Both the position numbers and the translations under genes were made by a program. Below the pieces are notes generated by a model. It had not been told where the DNA came from and ran no database searches. It was given only the letters and a program-made list of their open reading frames with translations. From positions 140,908 through 204,907 of the forward strand of contig JAKBJU010000001.1 in the NCBI GenBank assembly GCA_021835845.1: 64,000 nucleotides of DNA. Direction: 5' to 3'. The stretch comes from Pseudomonadota bacterium (GTDB lineage Bacteria > Pseudomonadota > Gammaproteobacteria > Burkholderiales > JABEVD01). Shown one piece after another: positions 45,527 to 55,998 of the stretch (position 1 is its first letter; the number at the start of each line of letters is the position of its first letter).

Positions 45527-45961
45527 TCAGGCCTCTACCGATCCGCCGGCAGCCTCGATCGCCGCCTTCGCACCCTTGGTCGCGGCAAGCCCCTGAAGCT
45601 TGACAGCTTTGGTGATGGCGCCGGAAGCGATCACCTTGGCGTGGAGCGCATCGTGCGCAACGATGCCGGACTTCTTAAGAAGCAGCAGGTCGATCGTTTC
45701 GACAGGCATCTTCTCCAGATCGGAAAGCCTCACTTCCGCCGTGCTTCCCGCCGTCAGGGAAACGAAGCCGCGCTTCGGCAGGCGCCTTTGCAGGGGCATC
45801 TGACCGCCTTCGAAACCGACCTTGTGAAAGCCGCCGGACCGGGATTTCTGTCCCTTGTGCCCGCGCCCTGCCGTTTTGCCCAGGCCGCAGCCGATTCCCC
45901 GGCCCACCCTGCGCTTTGCATGCTTGGACCCTGCTGCAGGTTTGATGTCGTTCAATTGCAT
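45527..45961 (-). CDS. rplO: 50S ribosomal protein L15
   Basis: 144 residues. The glycine-rich N-terminus [26 protein letters not shown] and [17 protein letters not shown] are the family signature; it is a late assembler in the 50S subunit. One base from rpmD. Confidence 0.98.
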   Translation of the reverse strand: MQLNDIKPAAGSKHAKRRVGRGIGCGLGKTAGRGHKGQKSRSGGFHKVGFEGGQMPLQRRLPKRGFVSLTAGSTAEVRLSDLEKMPVETIDLLLLKKSGIVAHDALHAKVIASGAITKAVKLQGLAATKGAKAAIEAAGGSVEA

Positions 45962-45962
45962 C

Positions 45963-46163
45963 TTAAGCCTCGCACTTCACTAGATAATTCACCTTGTCGA
46001 TCATGCCGCGATTCGCAGGAGTGTCGTCGACAACCACGGTATGGTTCATGCGGCGGAGCCCCAGGCCGCGCACGCAGGCGCGATGCGACTCCTTGGTTCC
46101 GATCACGCTTTTCACCAGCGTAACGCTGATTTTCTTGGGTTCCGCTTTTTTAGCCTTTGCCAT
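45963..46163 (-). CDS. rpmD: 50S ribosomal protein L30
   Basis: 66 residues from [19 protein letters not shown], slightly longer than E. coli L30 because of a lysine-rich N-terminus. The family block [19 protein letters not shown] is present. The ORF track begins 43 codons too early inside rpsE; this ATG follows the rpsE stop by two bases. Confidence 0.96.
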   Translation of the reverse strand: MAKAKKAEPKKISVTLVKSVIGTKESHRACVRGLGLRRMNHTVVVDDTPANRGMIDKVNYLVKCEA

Positions 46164-46165
46164 GA

Positions 46166-46690
46166 TTATTGCCCCAAAATTTCTTCTACGCTCTTGCCGC
46201 GCTTCGCTGCGATTTCCGAAGGCGAGTTCATCGCCTGCAGGCCGTTCAGCGTCGCCCTGACCATGTTGTAGGGATTGGTCGAGCCGATGCATTTCGCCAG
46301 CACGTTGGTCACGCCCATTACTTCGAAGATGGCGCGCATCGGGCCGCCCGCGATGATTCCGGTACCTTCCGAGGCAGGCTGCATGTAAACCTTGGCGGCG
46401 CCGTGGCGACCGATCACGGCATGATGCAAGGTGCCATTCTTCAGATCGATCTTGACCATTTTGCGGCGCGCTTCGTCCATCGCCTTTTGCACTGCAACCG
46501 GCACCTCGCGCGATTTTCCCTTGCCCATACCCACGCCGCCATCGCCGTCGCCGACCACGGTGAGCGCGGCAAAGCCGAGAATACGCCCGCCCTTTACAAC
46601 CTTGGTCACGCGATTGACGCTGATCATCTTTTCCCTGAGACCGTCGCCGCGCTCCTCAGCCTGTTGTACTTTAGCCTGCATTTTCGCCAT
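46166..46690 (-). CDS. rpsE: 30S ribosomal protein S5
   Basis: 174 residues; involved in decoding accuracy and mRNA unwinding at the entry channel. The S5 domain begins [20 protein letters not shown] and contains [19 protein letters not shown]; the C-terminal block runs [20 protein letters not shown]. The N-terminus carries a short charged extension. Confidence 0.98.
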   Translation of the reverse strand: MAKMQAKVQQAEERGDGLREKMISVNRVTKVVKGGRILGFAALTVVGDGDGGVGMGKGKSREVPVAVQKAMDEARRKMVKIDLKNGTLHHAVIGRHGAAKVYMQPASEGTGIIAGGPMRAIFEVMGVTNVLAKCIGSTNPYNMVRATLNGLQAMNSPSEIAAKRGKSVEEILGQ

Positions 46691-46703
46691 TATCTAACCC
46701 CGA

Positions 46704-47057
46704 TCAAAACACGAGACCGTTCTCGCGCGCGGCATCAGCCAGCGCCTTGATACGACCGTGATACTTAAATCCGGAACGGTCGAAGGCAACCGTTTCGATA
46801 CCTGCCTGCTTCGCCTTCTCGGCGATTCGCTTGCCAATCGCCGCAGCCGCAGCGACATTCCCGCCGTTTTTCAATTCCTTGCGAACTTCGGGCTCCAGAG
46901 TCGAGGCGCTGACCAGAACTTTTGCTCCGCTCGCATCGATGATCTGGGCATAAATATGCGAATTGCTCCGATGGATCGACAAGCGGGTCGCTCTTTGCTC
47001 AGCAATTTTGGCACGGGTTTTGCGTGCTCTGCGCTGACGCGCGTCAAAGTTGATCAT
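46704..47057 (-). CDS. rplR: 50S ribosomal protein L18
   Basis: 117 residues; binds 5S rRNA. The basic start [30 protein letters not shown] and the C-terminal [21 protein letters not shown] match the family. Confidence 0.98.
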   Translation of the reverse strand: MINFDARQRRARKTRAKIAEQRATRLSIHRSNSHIYAQIIDASGAKVLVSASTLEPEVRKELKNGGNVAAAAAIGKRIAEKAKQAGIETVAFDRSGFKYHGRIKALADAARENGLVF

Positions 47058-47082
47058 TTCCAGTCCTTAAATATTAAAACGA

Positions 47083-47616
47083 CTATTTCTTCTTGGTTTC
47101 CTTGAGGATCACGACCTCGTCGGCATAGCGCACACCCTTGCCCTTGTACGGCTCTGGGCTGCGGTAAGCGCGAATTTCCGCGGCCACCTGTCCGACCTTC
47201 TGCTTGTCGGCACCCTTGAGCAGGATTTCGGTTTGCGTCGGGGTTTCCACCTTCACGCCCGCGGGCATCTTGTATGCAACCGGGTGCGAGAATCCCAGAG
47301 TCAGATTCAGGGTATCCCCTGCAGCCTGGGCGCGATAGCCCACGCCGACCAGGGTCAGCTTCTTCTCGAAGCCGGAAGACACGCCCTTCACCATGTTCGC
47401 GACTAGGGCTCTCAGCGTTCCCGACATTGCATGGGACTGAGCGGAATCGTTCGCCGCCTTGCAATGCAGCAGCTCGCCTTCGGACTCCACGCTCACATAA
47501 TCGGGATAATCCTGGGACAGGGAGCCCAGCGGGCCCTTCACGGCGATCTTACCGACCGACAGGGAAACTTCTACGTTTTTCGGCACGACGACCGGATTTT
47601 TAGCTACTCGAGACAT
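47083..47616 (-). CDS. rplF: 50S ribosomal protein L6
   Basis: 177 residues with two L6 repeats; located near the factor-binding site. [20 protein letters not shown] and the C-terminal signature [19 protein letters not shown] are typical. Confidence 0.98.
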   Translation of the reverse strand: MSRVAKNPVVVPKNVEVSLSVGKIAVKGPLGSLSQDYPDYVSVESEGELLHCKAANDSAQSHAMSGTLRALVANMVKGVSSGFEKKLTLVGVGYRAQAAGDTLNLTLGFSHPVAYKMPAGVKVETPTQTEILLKGADKQKVGQVAAEIRAYRSPEPYKGKGVRYADEVVILKETKKK

Positions 47617-47625
47617 GTTTCATCC

Positions 47626-48021
47626 TTACGCAACAATGCACAGCACTTCGCCGCCGATGCCGGAGGCACGAGCCTTGCGATCGGTCATCACGCCCCTGGA
47701 AGTCGAGACAATCGCAACCCCCAGACCGTTCATCACGCTGGGAATATCGGCATGCCCCTTGTAAGTGCGCAGGCCGGGCCGACTGACCCGCTCGATCTTC
47801 TCGATCACGGGACGTCCCGCATAATATTTCAACTCGATATCCAGGGAAGGCTTGGCTTCGCTCCCGGCCACCTTGTATCCGCCGATGTAGCCCTCGTCGA
47901 GCAGCACCTTGGCGATCGACACCTTGAGCTTGGAAGAGGGAATGGATACCGTCGGCTTTTCAGCCATTTGCGCATTCCTGATACGCGTCAGCATATCGGA
48001 GATGGGATCGCTCATACTCAT
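47626..48021 (-). CDS. rpsH: 30S ribosomal protein S8
   Basis: 131 residues. S8 binds helix 21 of 16S rRNA and in E. coli represses the spc operon. [20 protein letters not shown] and the C-terminal [21 protein letters not shown] are the signature regions. Confidence 0.98.
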   Translation of the reverse strand: MSMSDPISDMLTRIRNAQMAEKPTVSIPSSKLKVSIAKVLLDEGYIGGYKVAGSEAKPSLDIELKYYAGRPVIEKIERVSRPGLRTYKGHADIPSVMNGLGVAIVSTSRGVMTDRKARASGIGGEVLCIVA

Positions 48022-48034
48022 ATGTAATAGTCTC

Positions 48035-48340
48035 CTACCAGCTCGCCTTGACCACGCCCGGAACTTCGCCGCGCATGATGGTTTCGCGCAGCTTGATTCG
48101 CCCCAGACCGAACTTGCTGTATACCCCGCGGCCCCTTCCCGTCAGCGCGCAGCGATTGCGCAGCCTGACCGGGCTGGAGTTCCTGGGCAGCGCCTGCAGA
48201 GCGAGACGCGCGGCATGACGCGCTTCCTCGTCCAGGCTCATGTTGTTGATGATCGAATTCAGTTCGGCGCGCTTGGCAGCGAATTTCGCCACCGTGTCGC
48301 GGCGCTTCTTTTCGCGGTTGATCAAAGCAAGTTTGGCCAT
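48035..48340 (-). CDS. rpsN: 30S ribosomal protein S14 (zinc-free form)
   Basis: 101 residues, the longer zinc-independent type with no CxxC pairs. [20 protein letters not shown] and [21 protein letters not shown] are diagnostic; assembles in the 30S head. Confidence 0.98.
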   Translation of the reverse strand: MAKLALINREKKRRDTVAKFAAKRAELNSIINNMSLDEEARHAARLALQALPRNSSPVRLRNRCALTGRGRGVYSKFGLGRIKLRETIMRGEVPGVVKASW

Positions 48341-48348
48341 TGTCTACC

Positions 48349-48888
48349 TCAATTCTTGAATGGAAATTTGAAGGCGGCCAGCAGCGCGCGCGCCTCTTCG
48401 TCTGTTTTCGCGGTGGTGGTGATGGTGATGTTCATGCCACGCAACGCGTCGATCTTGTCGTACTCGATTTCGGGAAAAATGATCTGTTCCTTGACGCCCA
48501 TGTTGTAATTACCGCGGCCGTCGAAGGATTTTCCGGAAATGCCGCGAAAATCGCGGATTCGCGGAATCGCGATCGAAATCAGACGATCCAGGAATTCGTA
48601 CATCCTGACGTTGCGCAGGGTCACCTTGCAGCCCACCGGATAGCCTTCGCGGATCTTGAATCCGGCGATCGACTTCTTCGATTTAGTGACGACAGGCTTC
48701 TGTCCGGCGATTTTCTGCATGTCGCCGACGGCGAAATCCATCACCTTCTTGTCGGCAACGGCCTCCCCGACCCCCATGTTGAGGGTGATCTTCTCGATCC
48801 TCGGCACTTCCATGACCGACTTGTAGCCGAACTGGTTCGTCAATTCGCGAACCACCGTTTCTCTGTAAAAATCCTTTAAACGAGCCAT
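48349..48888 (-). CDS. rplE: 50S ribosomal protein L5
   Basis: 179 residues; 5S rRNA binder that contacts P-site tRNA and S13. [21 protein letters not shown] and [22 protein letters not shown] identify it. Confidence 0.98.
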   Translation of the reverse strand: MARLKDFYRETVVRELTNQFGYKSVMEVPRIEKITLNMGVGEAVADKKVMDFAVGDMQKIAGQKPVVTKSKKSIAGFKIREGYPVGCKVTLRNVRMYEFLDRLISIAIPRIRDFRGISGKSFDGRGNYNMGVKEQIIFPEIEYDKIDALRGMNITITTTAKTDEEARALLAAFKFPFKN

Positions 48889-48890
48889 CC

Positions 48891-49208
48891 TTACGCTCCG
48901 ATCACTTCGCCGTTCGATTTGAAATAACGGACCCTGCGTCCGTCTTCCAGCACCTTGACCCCAACCCTGTCACCCGCCTTGGTCGCGGGATTGAAGATCG
49001 CGATATTGGAAACATGGATCGGCATTTCCTTGTCGACGATACCGCCCTGCTCATTCTTGGCCGGGTTGGGCTTGACGTGCTTCCTGACCTGGTTCACGCC
49101 GGTGACGATCACGTGCTCCTCGTCGACCACCCGCAGCACAGCGCCGCGCTTGCCCTTGTCCTTGCCCGCGATGACGATCACGTCATCGCTCTTTCTGATC
49201 TTGCGCAT
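48891..49208 (-). CDS. rplX: 50S ribosomal protein L24
   Basis: 105 residues from [20 protein letters not shown] (ATG at 49208); the ORF track adds 12 residues upstream. A KOW-type motif [13 protein letters not shown] begins the protein. L24 starts 50S assembly at the 5' end of 23S rRNA. Confidence 0.97.
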   Translation of the reverse strand: MRKIRKSDDVIVIAGKDKGKRGAVLRVVDEEHVIVTGVNQVRKHVKPNPAKNEQGGIVDKEMPIHVSNIAIFNPATKAGDRVGVKVLEDGRRVRYFKSNGEVIGA

Positions 49209-49240
49209 AAATTCTCCTATCCAAGCCTGTACGGCAGCCC

Positions 49241-49609
49241 TCAAAGCACTTCAGGTGCAAGGGACACGATCTTCATGAACCGCTCGTTCCTGAGTTCGCG
49301 GGTCACGGGGCCGAAAATGCGCGTCCCGATCGGCTCGAACTTGTTGTTCAGCAGCACCGCGGCATTGCCGTCGAAGCGGATCAGCGAACCGTCCGGGCGG
49401 CGCACGCCGCTCGCGGTCCTGACCACCACTGCATTGTAGACTTCGCCCTTCTTGACGCGCCCACGGGGAGCGGCATCCTTGATGCTCACCTTGATGATGT
49501 CGCCAATGCCCGCATAACGGCGCTTGGAACCGCCCACCACCTTGATGCACATCACCGAACGCGCACCGGTGTTGTCGGCCACATCGAGCCTGGATTGCAT
49601 TTGTATCAT
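49241..49609 (-). CDS. rplN: 50S ribosomal protein L14
   Basis: 122 residues. [24 protein letters not shown] and the C-terminal [23 protein letters not shown] are the family signature. It is the first gene after the 139-base gap that holds a promoter, as in the E. coli spc operon. Confidence 0.98.
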   Translation of the reverse strand: MIQMQSRLDVADNTGARSVMCIKVVGGSKRRYAGIGDIIKVSIKDAAPRGRVKKGEVYNAVVVRTASGVRRPDGSLIRFDGNAAVLLNNKFEPIGTRIFGPVTRELRNERFMKIVSLAPEVL

Positions 49610-49717
49610 TTTTCACACTCCAACTTATCCCGACCACGGCAACAAGGCCGCTTTGTCGACCAGTATTGGATCCCGTCCGGGTCAGGTCGCCGTTTTGGCT
49701 GAACACAAAAGAGGGGG

Positions 49718-49746
49718 ATTATATCGCCTATCCCCCGGCATTGCAA
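49718..49746 (-). promoter_or_regulatory. spc-type promoter ahead of rplN
   Basis: TTGCAA (49746-49741) and TATAAT (49723-49718) with exactly 17 bases between them, on the minus strand in the otherwise empty 139-base rpsQ-rplN gap. E. coli has its spc promoter at the same place. It leaves a leader of about 100 nt before rplN. Confidence 0.8.
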
Positions 49747-49748
49747 GA

Positions 49749-50015
49749 TTAAACAGTGCGCGCCTTTTCCACCAGCTTGGACACGCGCCAGCTTTTCGTC
49801 CTGGAGAGCGGACGGCATTCCTCGATCACGACGATATCGCCGGTGTGGAATTCGTTGTTCTCGTCGTGCGCATGATATTTCTTGCTGCGCTTGACGATCT
49901 TGCCGTAAAGGGGATGCTTCACCCTGCGCTCCACCAGAACGGTCACCGTCTTGTCCATCTTGTCGCTGACGACTGCGCCTGTCAGCGTACGCTTCAATTC
50001 GTTGAGTTCACTCAT
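49749..50015 (-). CDS. rpsQ: 30S ribosomal protein S17
   Basis: 88 residues, OB fold, binds 16S rRNA early. [29 protein letters not shown] and [20 protein letters not shown] are diagnostic. Overlaps the rpmC stop by four bases; last gene of the S10-type group before the spc promoter. Confidence 0.98.
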   Translation of the reverse strand: MSELNELKRTLTGAVVSDKMDKTVTVLVERRVKHPLYGKIVKRSKKYHAHDENNEFHTGDIVVIEECRPLSRTKSWRVSKLVEKARTV

Positions 50016-50206
50016 GACTGGCCAGCCTTCTCTTTCATGACGGTCCGAACGCGCGCGATGTCCCTGCGCACTTTTTTCATTTGACTATAGTTCGCAAGTT
50101 GCTGGGTCGAAAGCTGCATGCGCAGACCGAACTGCGTCTTCAGCAGATCCAGCAGCTCATCGTTCAACCCGTCCTTGTCCTTTTGCCTCAATTCGCTTGC
50201 TTTCAT
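50012..50206 (-). CDS. rpmC: 50S ribosomal protein L29
   Basis: 64-residue two-helix protein at the peptide exit. [31 protein letters not shown] and [16 protein letters not shown] match the family. Four bases from rplP. Confidence 0.97.
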   Translation of the reverse strand: MKASELRQKDKDGLNDELLDLLKTQFGLRMQLSTQQLANYSQMKKVRRDIARVRTVMKEKAGQS

Positions 50207-50210
50207 GGCC

Positions 50211-50624
50211 TTATCCTACCTGACGAACGACAAATGTCGTGGAAATCGGCAACTTGGCAGCGGCAAGCCTGAAAGCTTCCCTTGCGATCGCTTCGTCCAC
50301 GCCTTCCATTTCGTACAACACCTTGCCTGGCTGAATCTCGGCGACCCAGTACTCCGGACTGCCCTTGCCGTTACCCATACGCACTTCAGCCGGCTTCTTG
50401 GAGATCGGCTTGTCCGGGAAGATCCTGATCCAGATGCGCCCACCCCGCTTGATGTGACGGGTCATGGCGCGACGCGCCGCCTCGATCTGGCGCGCAGTCA
50501 GGCGGCCGCGCTCGACAGCCTTCAGGCCGAACTCGCCGAAGGACACCTTGGCGCCTCTTGTCGCAACGCCGGTATTGCGGCCCTTCTGCTGTTTACGGAA
50601 TTTCGTTCTAGACGGCTGCAGCAT
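50211..50624 (-). CDS. rplP: 50S ribosomal protein L16
   Basis: 137 residues; organises the A-site tRNA region of the 50S subunit. [19 protein letters not shown] and [24 protein letters not shown] are diagnostic. Its start lies 17 bases inside the end of rpsC. Confidence 0.98.
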   Translation of the reverse strand: MLQPSRTKFRKQQKGRNTGVATRGAKVSFGEFGLKAVERGRLTARQIEAARRAMTRHIKRGGRIWIRIFPDKPISKKPAEVRMGNGKGSPEYWVAEIQPGKVLYEMEGVDEAIAREAFRLAAAKLPISTTFVVRQVG

Positions 50625-51315
50625 TTTTCACTCCTGTTTTCCTGGCCTTCTTTTCCGGCTCTGCTGGCTGGGCGGCAGGCGCTTCAATCCTGCTCGCCTC
50701 GCCCTTGTAAACCCATACCTTGACGCCGATCACCCCATAGGTGGTCTTGGCTTCGGATACGCCATAATCGATATCCGCGCGCAGGGTATGCAGCGGCACG
50801 CGCCCTTCCCTGTACCACTCGCGCCTGGCGATTTCGATGCCGTTCAGGCGCCCGGCGCTCATGATCTTGATGCCCTGTGCGCCAAGGCGCATTGCATTCG
50901 TCATGGCGCGCTTCATTGCACGACGGAACATGATCCGCTTCTCCAGCTGCTGGGCAATGCTGTCCGCGATCAGCTTGGCATCGATTTCAGGCTTCCTGAT
51001 TTCCTCGATGTTGATATGCACCGGAACGCCCATCATTTTCTGCAGTTGCGCCTTCAGCACTTCGATGTCTTCGCCCTTCTTTCCGATCACGATGCCGGGC
51101 CGCGAGCTGTAAATCGTTATGCGCGCATTCTTGGCGGGACGTTCGATGACGATCTTGCCGACCGATGCGTGAGCAAGCTTCTTGCCGAGGAATTCCCTGA
51201 CCTGGATGTCTTCGAGCAGCATGGAAGGAAACTTCTTGCTGTTGGCGTACCATTTGGACGACCAGTTTTTCAGTACGGATAACCGAAATCCTGTCGGATG
51301 AATTTTCTGACCCAT
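50608..51315 (-). CDS. rpsC: 30S ribosomal protein S3
   Basis: 235 residues; forms the mRNA entry site. [23 protein letters not shown], the KH-domain GRPG-like stretch [19 protein letters not shown] and the C-terminal RTTY..-type [13 protein letters not shown] are present. The last 20 residues are a K/A-rich tail overlapping rplP. Confidence 0.98.
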   Translation of the reverse strand: MGQKIHPTGFRLSVLKNWSSKWYANSKKFPSMLLEDIQVREFLGKKLAHASVGKIVIERPAKNARITIYSSRPGIVIGKKGEDIEVLKAQLQKMMGVPVHINIEEIRKPEIDAKLIADSIAQQLEKRIMFRRAMKRAMTNAMRLGAQGIKIMSAGRLNGIEIARREWYREGRVPLHTLRADIDYGVSEAKTTYGVIGVKVWVYKGEASRIEAPAAQPAEPEKKARKTGVKNAAAV

Positions 51316-51337
51316 TACCTATCCTTTATAAAGGGCA

Positions 51338-51667
51338 TCAAATGCCCACAGTGACCTGAATGTGGCAGGTGCGCTTGCTGATCCTGTTGCCGCGCCCCTT
51401 CGCCCTTGCGGTGAACCGCTTCAGCGTGGTGCCTTCGTCGACCAGGATTTCCGATACCTTCAGTTCGTCGATATCGGCACCCTCGTTGTGTTCGGCATTC
51501 GCAATCGCCGACTCAAGCACCTTGCGGATAATGGCCGCACCCTTCTTCGGGCTGAAAGCAAGCAGATTGAGCGCCTTGTCGACAGGCAGCCCCCTGATCT
51601 GGTCAGCGACCAGCCTGCCCTTCTGAGCAGACAGTCTCACGCCGCGCAATATTGCAGAAGTTTTCAT
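51338..51667 (-). CDS. rplV: 50S ribosomal protein L22
   Basis: 109 residues; its long loop lines the exit tunnel. [23 protein letters not shown] and [23 protein letters not shown] are the signature stretches, including the tunnel loop. Confidence 0.98.
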   Translation of the reverse strand: MKTSAILRGVRLSAQKGRLVADQIRGLPVDKALNLLAFSPKKGAAIIRKVLESAIANAEHNEGADIDELKVSEILVDEGTTLKRFTARAKGRGNRISKRTCHIQVTVGI

Positions 51668-51676
51668 CTCGGGCTC

Positions 51677-51952
<276 letters not shown>

Positions 51953-51962
51953 ATGCTACCTC

Positions 51963-52790
51963 TTATCTCTTGTGACGACTGCGGACAATCATGCCCGAAG
52001 TGCGCTTGTTGCTGCGGGTACGATAGCCCTTCGCAGGAACACCCCAGGGGCTGACCGGATCGCGTCCGGCAGCAGTCTTTCCTTCGCCGCCGCCGTGCGG
52101 ATGGTCGATCGGATTCATCGCCACGCCGCGCACCGTCGGCCTGATGCCTCTCCAGCGGTTGGCGCCGGCCTTGCCTATCGAACGCAGCGAATGCTCTTCG
52201 TTGCTAACTTCGCCAAGGGTAGCGCGGCAGTCCACGTGAACCTTGCGGATTTCGCCGGAGCGCAGCCTCAACTGGGCATAGCTGCCTTCCCTCGCCAGAA
52301 GCTGCACCGAAGTGCCGGCGGAACGGGCCAGCTGCGCGCCTTTTCCGGGAAGCATCTCGACACAGTGAACCGTCGATCCGACAGGGATGTGCCTCAGCGC
52401 CAGGCAATTGCCGGGCTTGATCGGCGCTTCCGGTCCGTTCAGCAGAATCGTGCCTTCGGTCATGCCCTTGGGAGCGATGATGTAACGGCGCTCGCCGTCC
52501 GCATAGCACAGCAATGCAATGTGCGCACTCCTGTTCGGGTCGTATTCCAGCCGCTCGACCTTCGCGGGAATGCCGTCCTTGTTCCGTCTGAAATCGACAA
52601 TCCGGTAATGCTGCTTGTGTCCGCCGCCCATGTGGCGCGTCGTGATGTGGCCGTTATTGTTGCGGCCGGCCGTCTTCGACTGCTTCTCGACGAGCTTCGC
52701 AAGAGGAGCCCCCTTGTGCAAACCCGGGGTTTTCACCTGGATCACGGCCCTGCGGCCGGGAGACGTCGGTTTTACTTTAATCAGTGCCAT
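51963..52790 (-). CDS. rplB: 50S ribosomal protein L2
   Basis: 275 residues; core 23S rRNA binder needed for subunit joining and peptidyl transfer. The RNA-binding region and the highly conserved [20 protein letters not shown] with its functional histidine are present; the C-terminus [16 protein letters not shown] is basic. Confidence 0.99.
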   Translation of the reverse strand: MALIKVKPTSPGRRAVIQVKTPGLHKGAPLAKLVEKQSKTAGRNNNGHITTRHMGGGHKQHYRIVDFRRNKDGIPAKVERLEYDPNRSAHIALLCYADGERRYIIAPKGMTEGTILLNGPEAPIKPGNCLALRHIPVGSTVHCVEMLPGKGAQLARSAGTSVQLLAREGSYAQLRLRSGEIRKVHVDCRATLGEVSNEEHSLRSIGKAGANRWRGIRPTVRGVAMNPIDHPHGGGEGKTAAGRDPVSPWGVPAKGYRTRSNKRTSGMIVRSRHKR

Positions 52791-52805
52791 ATTCGATCCT
52801 TATCC

Positions 52806-53114
52806 TCAGCTCTCGCCGGCCGCAAAGTTGATTTCCTGCCCGGGCTGCAGCGAGACGTAAGCCTTCTTCCAGTCCTTGCGGCTTCCCATGAAGCGGCCGA
52901 AGCGTTTGGATTTGCCCTTGACGTTCAGCATCTGCACGGAGTCGACCTTGACGTTGAACATCAGTTCGACCGCAGACTTGACCTCGATCTTGGTCGCATC
53001 GGTAGCAACCTTGAAGATGATCTGCTCGTGCTTGTCGGCGACATGGGTGCTCTTTTCGGAGATCACCGGCGCGAGCAGCACCTGCATCAGACGTTCCTTG
53101 TTCATTCCACTCAT
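52806..53114 (-). CDS. rplW: 50S ribosomal protein L23
   Basis: 102 residues; docking site for trigger factor and SRP at the tunnel exit. [24 protein letters not shown] and [20 protein letters not shown] match. The first ATG overlaps the rplD stop (ATGA); a start at the fourth codon (MNKERLMQ) is also possible. Confidence 0.97.
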   Translation of the reverse strand: MSGMNKERLMQVLLAPVISEKSTHVADKHEQIIFKVATDATKIEVKSAVELMFNVKVDSVQMLNVKGKSKRFGRFMGSRKDWKKAYVSLQPGQEINFAAGES

Positions 53115-53731
53115 GCCATCATCTCCTCAATCTTGGCCACTGCGCCCTTCGTCATCAGCACGGTTGGCGAACGAACAAGGCTGACAGGATCGGCATATTG
53201 CGCTTCCACGACATAAACGTTCGGCAGGTTGCGGGAAGACAGGTAGAGGTTTTCGTCGAAGCTGTCGGTCACGATCATCACCTGCTCCAGCCCCATCCCC
53301 TTGAGCTTGGAAACCAGCTCCTTGGTTTTCGGGGTTTCCAGGCTCAGCTTGTCGATGACCGAAAGCCTGTCTTCGCGAACCAGCTGGGAAAGGATAGTGC
53401 AGATCCCCGCACGGTACATCTTCCTGTTCACCTTGTGACCGAAGTTCTCCTCCGGGCTGTTCGGGAAAATCTTGCCGCCTCCGCGCCACAGAGGGCTGGA
53501 TGCCATACCGGCGCGGGCGCGTCCGGTGCCTTTCTGGCGGAACGGCTTCTTGGTCGACTTGGCGACATCCGAACGCCCCTTCTGGGCACGGTTGGCGCTC
53601 CTGGCGTTGGCCATGTAAGCGGTGACTATCTGGTGAACCAGGGCTTCGTTGTAATCGCGCCCGAACAGAGTGTCGGAAGCCGCAACCTTGGAAGCCTTGC
53701 CTTTTTCGTCTATCAGTTTCAGTTCCATCAT
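53111..53731 (-). CDS. rplD: 50S ribosomal protein L4
   Basis: 206 residues; loop lines the exit tunnel, and in E. coli the free protein represses the S10 operon. [29 protein letters not shown] is the tunnel-loop signature. Its ATG overlaps the rplC stop by four bases. Confidence 0.98.
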   Translation of the reverse strand: MMELKLIDEKGKASKVAASDTLFGRDYNEALVHQIVTAYMANARSANRAQKGRSDVAKSTKKPFRQKGTGRARAGMASSPLWRGGGKIFPNSPEENFGHKVNRKMYRAGICTILSQLVREDRLSVIDKLSLETPKTKELVSKLKGMGLEQVMIVTDSFDENLYLSSRNLPNVYVVEAQYADPVSLVRSPTVLMTKGAVAKIEEMMA

Positions 53732-54366
53732 GCACCTGCCTTAACGCTTGGACGTACGATCACCGTGCCGCCGTTCCATCCCGGAAGCGCGCCCTTGATG
53801 AGCAGGAGCTGGCGCTCGGTGTCTATTCTCAGAACCTCGAGATTCTGCACCGTTTTCTTGACATTGCCATACTGGCCGGCCATTTTCTTGCCGGGGAAGA
53901 CGCGACCGGGATCCTGCGCCATGCCGATCGACCCGGGGCTGTTGTGCGAACGCGAATTGCCGTGGCTGGCGCGGTTCGACGAGAAATTGTGACGCTTGAT
54001 CGGGCCCGAAAAACCCTTGCCCTTCGAAGTTCCGGTCACATCGACCATCTGCCCGACCGAGAAAATCTCCACGCTGATTTTCTCTCCGGGCTGGAGGCTC
54101 GGTGCCGACTCCAGGCGGAATTCCTTGAAAACGGAACCTGACTCGACTCCGGCCTTGGCGCAATGGCCTGCCGTAGCCTTGTTCACGCGGCTTGCACGGC
54201 GCGTGCCATAGGTAACCTGAACGGCATTGTAGCCGTCCGTTCCGTCGTTCTTGATCTGGGTAACGCGATTGTCGGACATGTCCAGCACCGTCACGGGAAG
54301 GCTCGCGCCTTCTTCGGTGAAAATGCGGGTCATGCCGATCTTGCGACCGACAAGTCCTAAGCTCAT
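53728..54366 (-). CDS. rplC: 50S ribosomal protein L3
   Basis: 212 residues; early 23S rRNA binder near the peptidyl-transferase centre. [20 protein letters not shown] and [21 protein letters not shown] carry the signature, including the glutamine-methylation-type loop region. Preceded by 68 bases that hold two hairpins. Confidence 0.98.
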   Translation of the reverse strand: MSLGLVGRKIGMTRIFTEEGASLPVTVLDMSDNRVTQIKNDGTDGYNAVQVTYGTRRASRVNKATAGHCAKAGVESGSVFKEFRLESAPSLQPGEKISVEIFSVGQMVDVTGTSKGKGFSGPIKRHNFSSNRASHGNSRSHNSPGSIGMAQDPGRVFPGKKMAGQYGNVKKTVQNLEVLRIDTERQLLLIKGALPGWNGGTVIVRPSVKAGA

Positions 54367-54386
54367 AATTATTATCCTCTAAAACA

Positions 54387-54428
54387 GCCGGTTACGATTG
54401 ACCGGCATCAAACGGGGAAAATGCCCCG
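54387..54428 (-). promoter_or_regulatory. Tandem hairpins between rpsJ and rplC, possible attenuator
   Basis: In the rpsJ-rplC spacer the minus-strand transcript would form CGGGG-CATTTT-CCCCG and then GCCGGT-CAATCGTA-ACCGGC, the latter followed by TGTTTTAG and then the rplC ribosome site GAGGAT. The T run is short, so this may be a partial terminator, an RNA-processing site or a protein-binding leader. Confidence 0.45.
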
Positions 54429-54434
54429 AATTCC

Positions 54435-54743
54435 TTACAGCTTGATTTCCACGTCCACGCCAGCAGGCAGATCGAGCTTCATCAACGCATCGACCGTCTT
54501 GTCGGTCGGGTCGATGATATCCATCAGCCTCAGATGCGTCCTGATTTCGTACTGGTCGCGCGATGTCTTGTTGACATGGGGCGAACGCAGCACGTCGAAA
54601 CGCTCGATTTTGGTAGGCAAGGGAACGGGGCCCTTGACCACGGCGCCGGTGCGCTTGGCCGTATCGACGATCTCCAATGCCGACTGATCGATCAGACGGT
54701 AATCGAAGGCCTTGAGACGGATCCTGATTTTCTGGCTTTGCAT
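54435..54743 (-). CDS. rpsJ: 30S ribosomal protein S10
   Basis: 102 residues; 30S head protein that also partners NusB in antitermination. [22 protein letters not shown] and [22 protein letters not shown] are diagnostic. Only 18 bases separate it from tuf, so there is no room for an E. coli-type S10 leader. Confidence 0.98.
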   Translation of the reverse strand: MQSQKIRIRLKAFDYRLIDQSALEIVDTAKRTGAVVKGPVPLPTKIERFDVLRSPHVNKTSRDQYEIRTHLRLMDIIDPTDKTVDALMKLDLPAGVDVEIKL

Positions 54744-54761
54744 AATAGTATATTCCGGTTT

Positions 54762-55952
54762 TTACTGGATGACCTTGGCGACGACGCCTGCGCCCACGGT
54801 GCGGCCGCCTTCGCGGATCGCAAAACGCAGACCTTCTTCCATCGCAACCGGCGCAATCAAGGACACCGTCACCGACACGTTGTCACCCGGCATCACCATC
54901 TCAGTGCCTTCCGGCAGATCGATCGAACCCGTCACGTCGGTCGTCCTGAAAAAGAACTGCGGACGATAGCCGTTGAAGAAAGGCGTATGACGACCCCCTT
55001 CATCCTTCGACAGCACATAGATCTCGGCCGTGAACTTGGTGTGCGGCGTGATCGAACCGGGCTTGGCCAGAACCTGGCCGCGCTCCACTTCCTCGCGCTT
55101 CGTGCCGCGCAGCAGCACCCCAACGTTGTCACCCGCCTGACCCTGGTCAAGCAGCTTCCTGAACATCTCGACGCCGGTACACGTGGTCTTCTGCGTCGGA
55201 CGAATCCCGACGATCTCAACCTCGTCGCCAACCTTGATGATCCCGCGCTCGACACGCCCCGTCACCACCGTGCCGCGTCCGGAAATCGAGAAAACGTCTT
55301 CAACAGGCATCAGGAACGCCCCGTCAACCGCACGCTGCGGATCAGGAATATAGCTGTCCAGCGCTTCGGCCAGCTTGAAAATCGAGGGCTCGCCGATATC
55401 CGACTGGTCTCCCTGCAGCGCCTTCAGCGCGGAGCCCGTGATGATCGGGGTGTCGTCCCCGGGGAAATCGTACTTCGACAGCAGCTCCCTGATCTCCATC
55501 TCGACCAGCTCCAGCAGCTCCGGATCGTCGACCATATCCGCCTTGTTCATGTACACCACGATGTACGGAACACCAACCTGGCGCGCCAGCAGAATGTGCT
55601 CGCGCGTCTGCGGCATCGGGCCGTCCGCAGCCGACACCACCAGAATCGCACCGTCCATCTGCGCAGCACCCGTGATCATGTTCTTCACGTAGTCGGCGTG
55701 CCCAGGGCAGTCAACGTGCGCATAGTGCCGCTTCACCGTCTCGTATTCCACGTGCGCCGTGTTGATCGTGATCCCCCGCGCGCGCTCTTCAGGCGCAGAA
55801 TCAATCTGGTCGTAGCTCTTCGCCTCGCCGCCAAACTTCTTCGTCAGAACCGACGTGATCGCCGCCGTCAGCGTCGTCTTGCCGTGGTCAACGTGACCAA
55901 TCGTTCCTACGTTTACGTGCGGCTTCGTCCGCTCAAACTTGCTCTTTGCCAT
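54762..55952 (-). CDS. tuf: Elongation factor Tu
   Basis: 396-residue GTPase that delivers aminoacyl-tRNA. G motifs: [18 protein letters not shown] and NKADMVDD; the effector region [16 protein letters not shown] is intact. It lies between fusA and rpsJ, the usual betaproteobacterial tuf site; a second copy elsewhere is common but cannot be judged here. Confidence 0.99.
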   Translation of the reverse strand: MAKSKFERTKPHVNVGTIGHVDHGKTTLTAAITSVLTKKFGGEAKSYDQIDSAPEERARGITINTAHVEYETVKRHYAHVDCPGHADYVKNMITGAAQMDGAILVVSAADGPMPQTREHILLARQVGVPYIVVYMNKADMVDDPELLELVEMEIRELLSKYDFPGDDTPIITGSALKALQGDQSDIGEPSIFKLAEALDSYIPDPQRAVDGAFLMPVEDVFSISGRGTVVTGRVERGIIKVGDEVEIVGIRPTQKTTCTGVEMFRKLLDQGQAGDNVGVLLRGTKREEVERGQVLAKPGSITPHTKFTAEIYVLSKDEGGRHTPFFNGYRPQFFFRTTDVTGSIDLPEGTEMVMPGDNVSVTVSLIAPVAMEEGLRFAIREGGRTVGAGVVAKVIQ

Positions 55953-55998
55953 GATGATTTCCTCTGGTTACGCCCTGCGGGCTCCAATTAAATTAATA

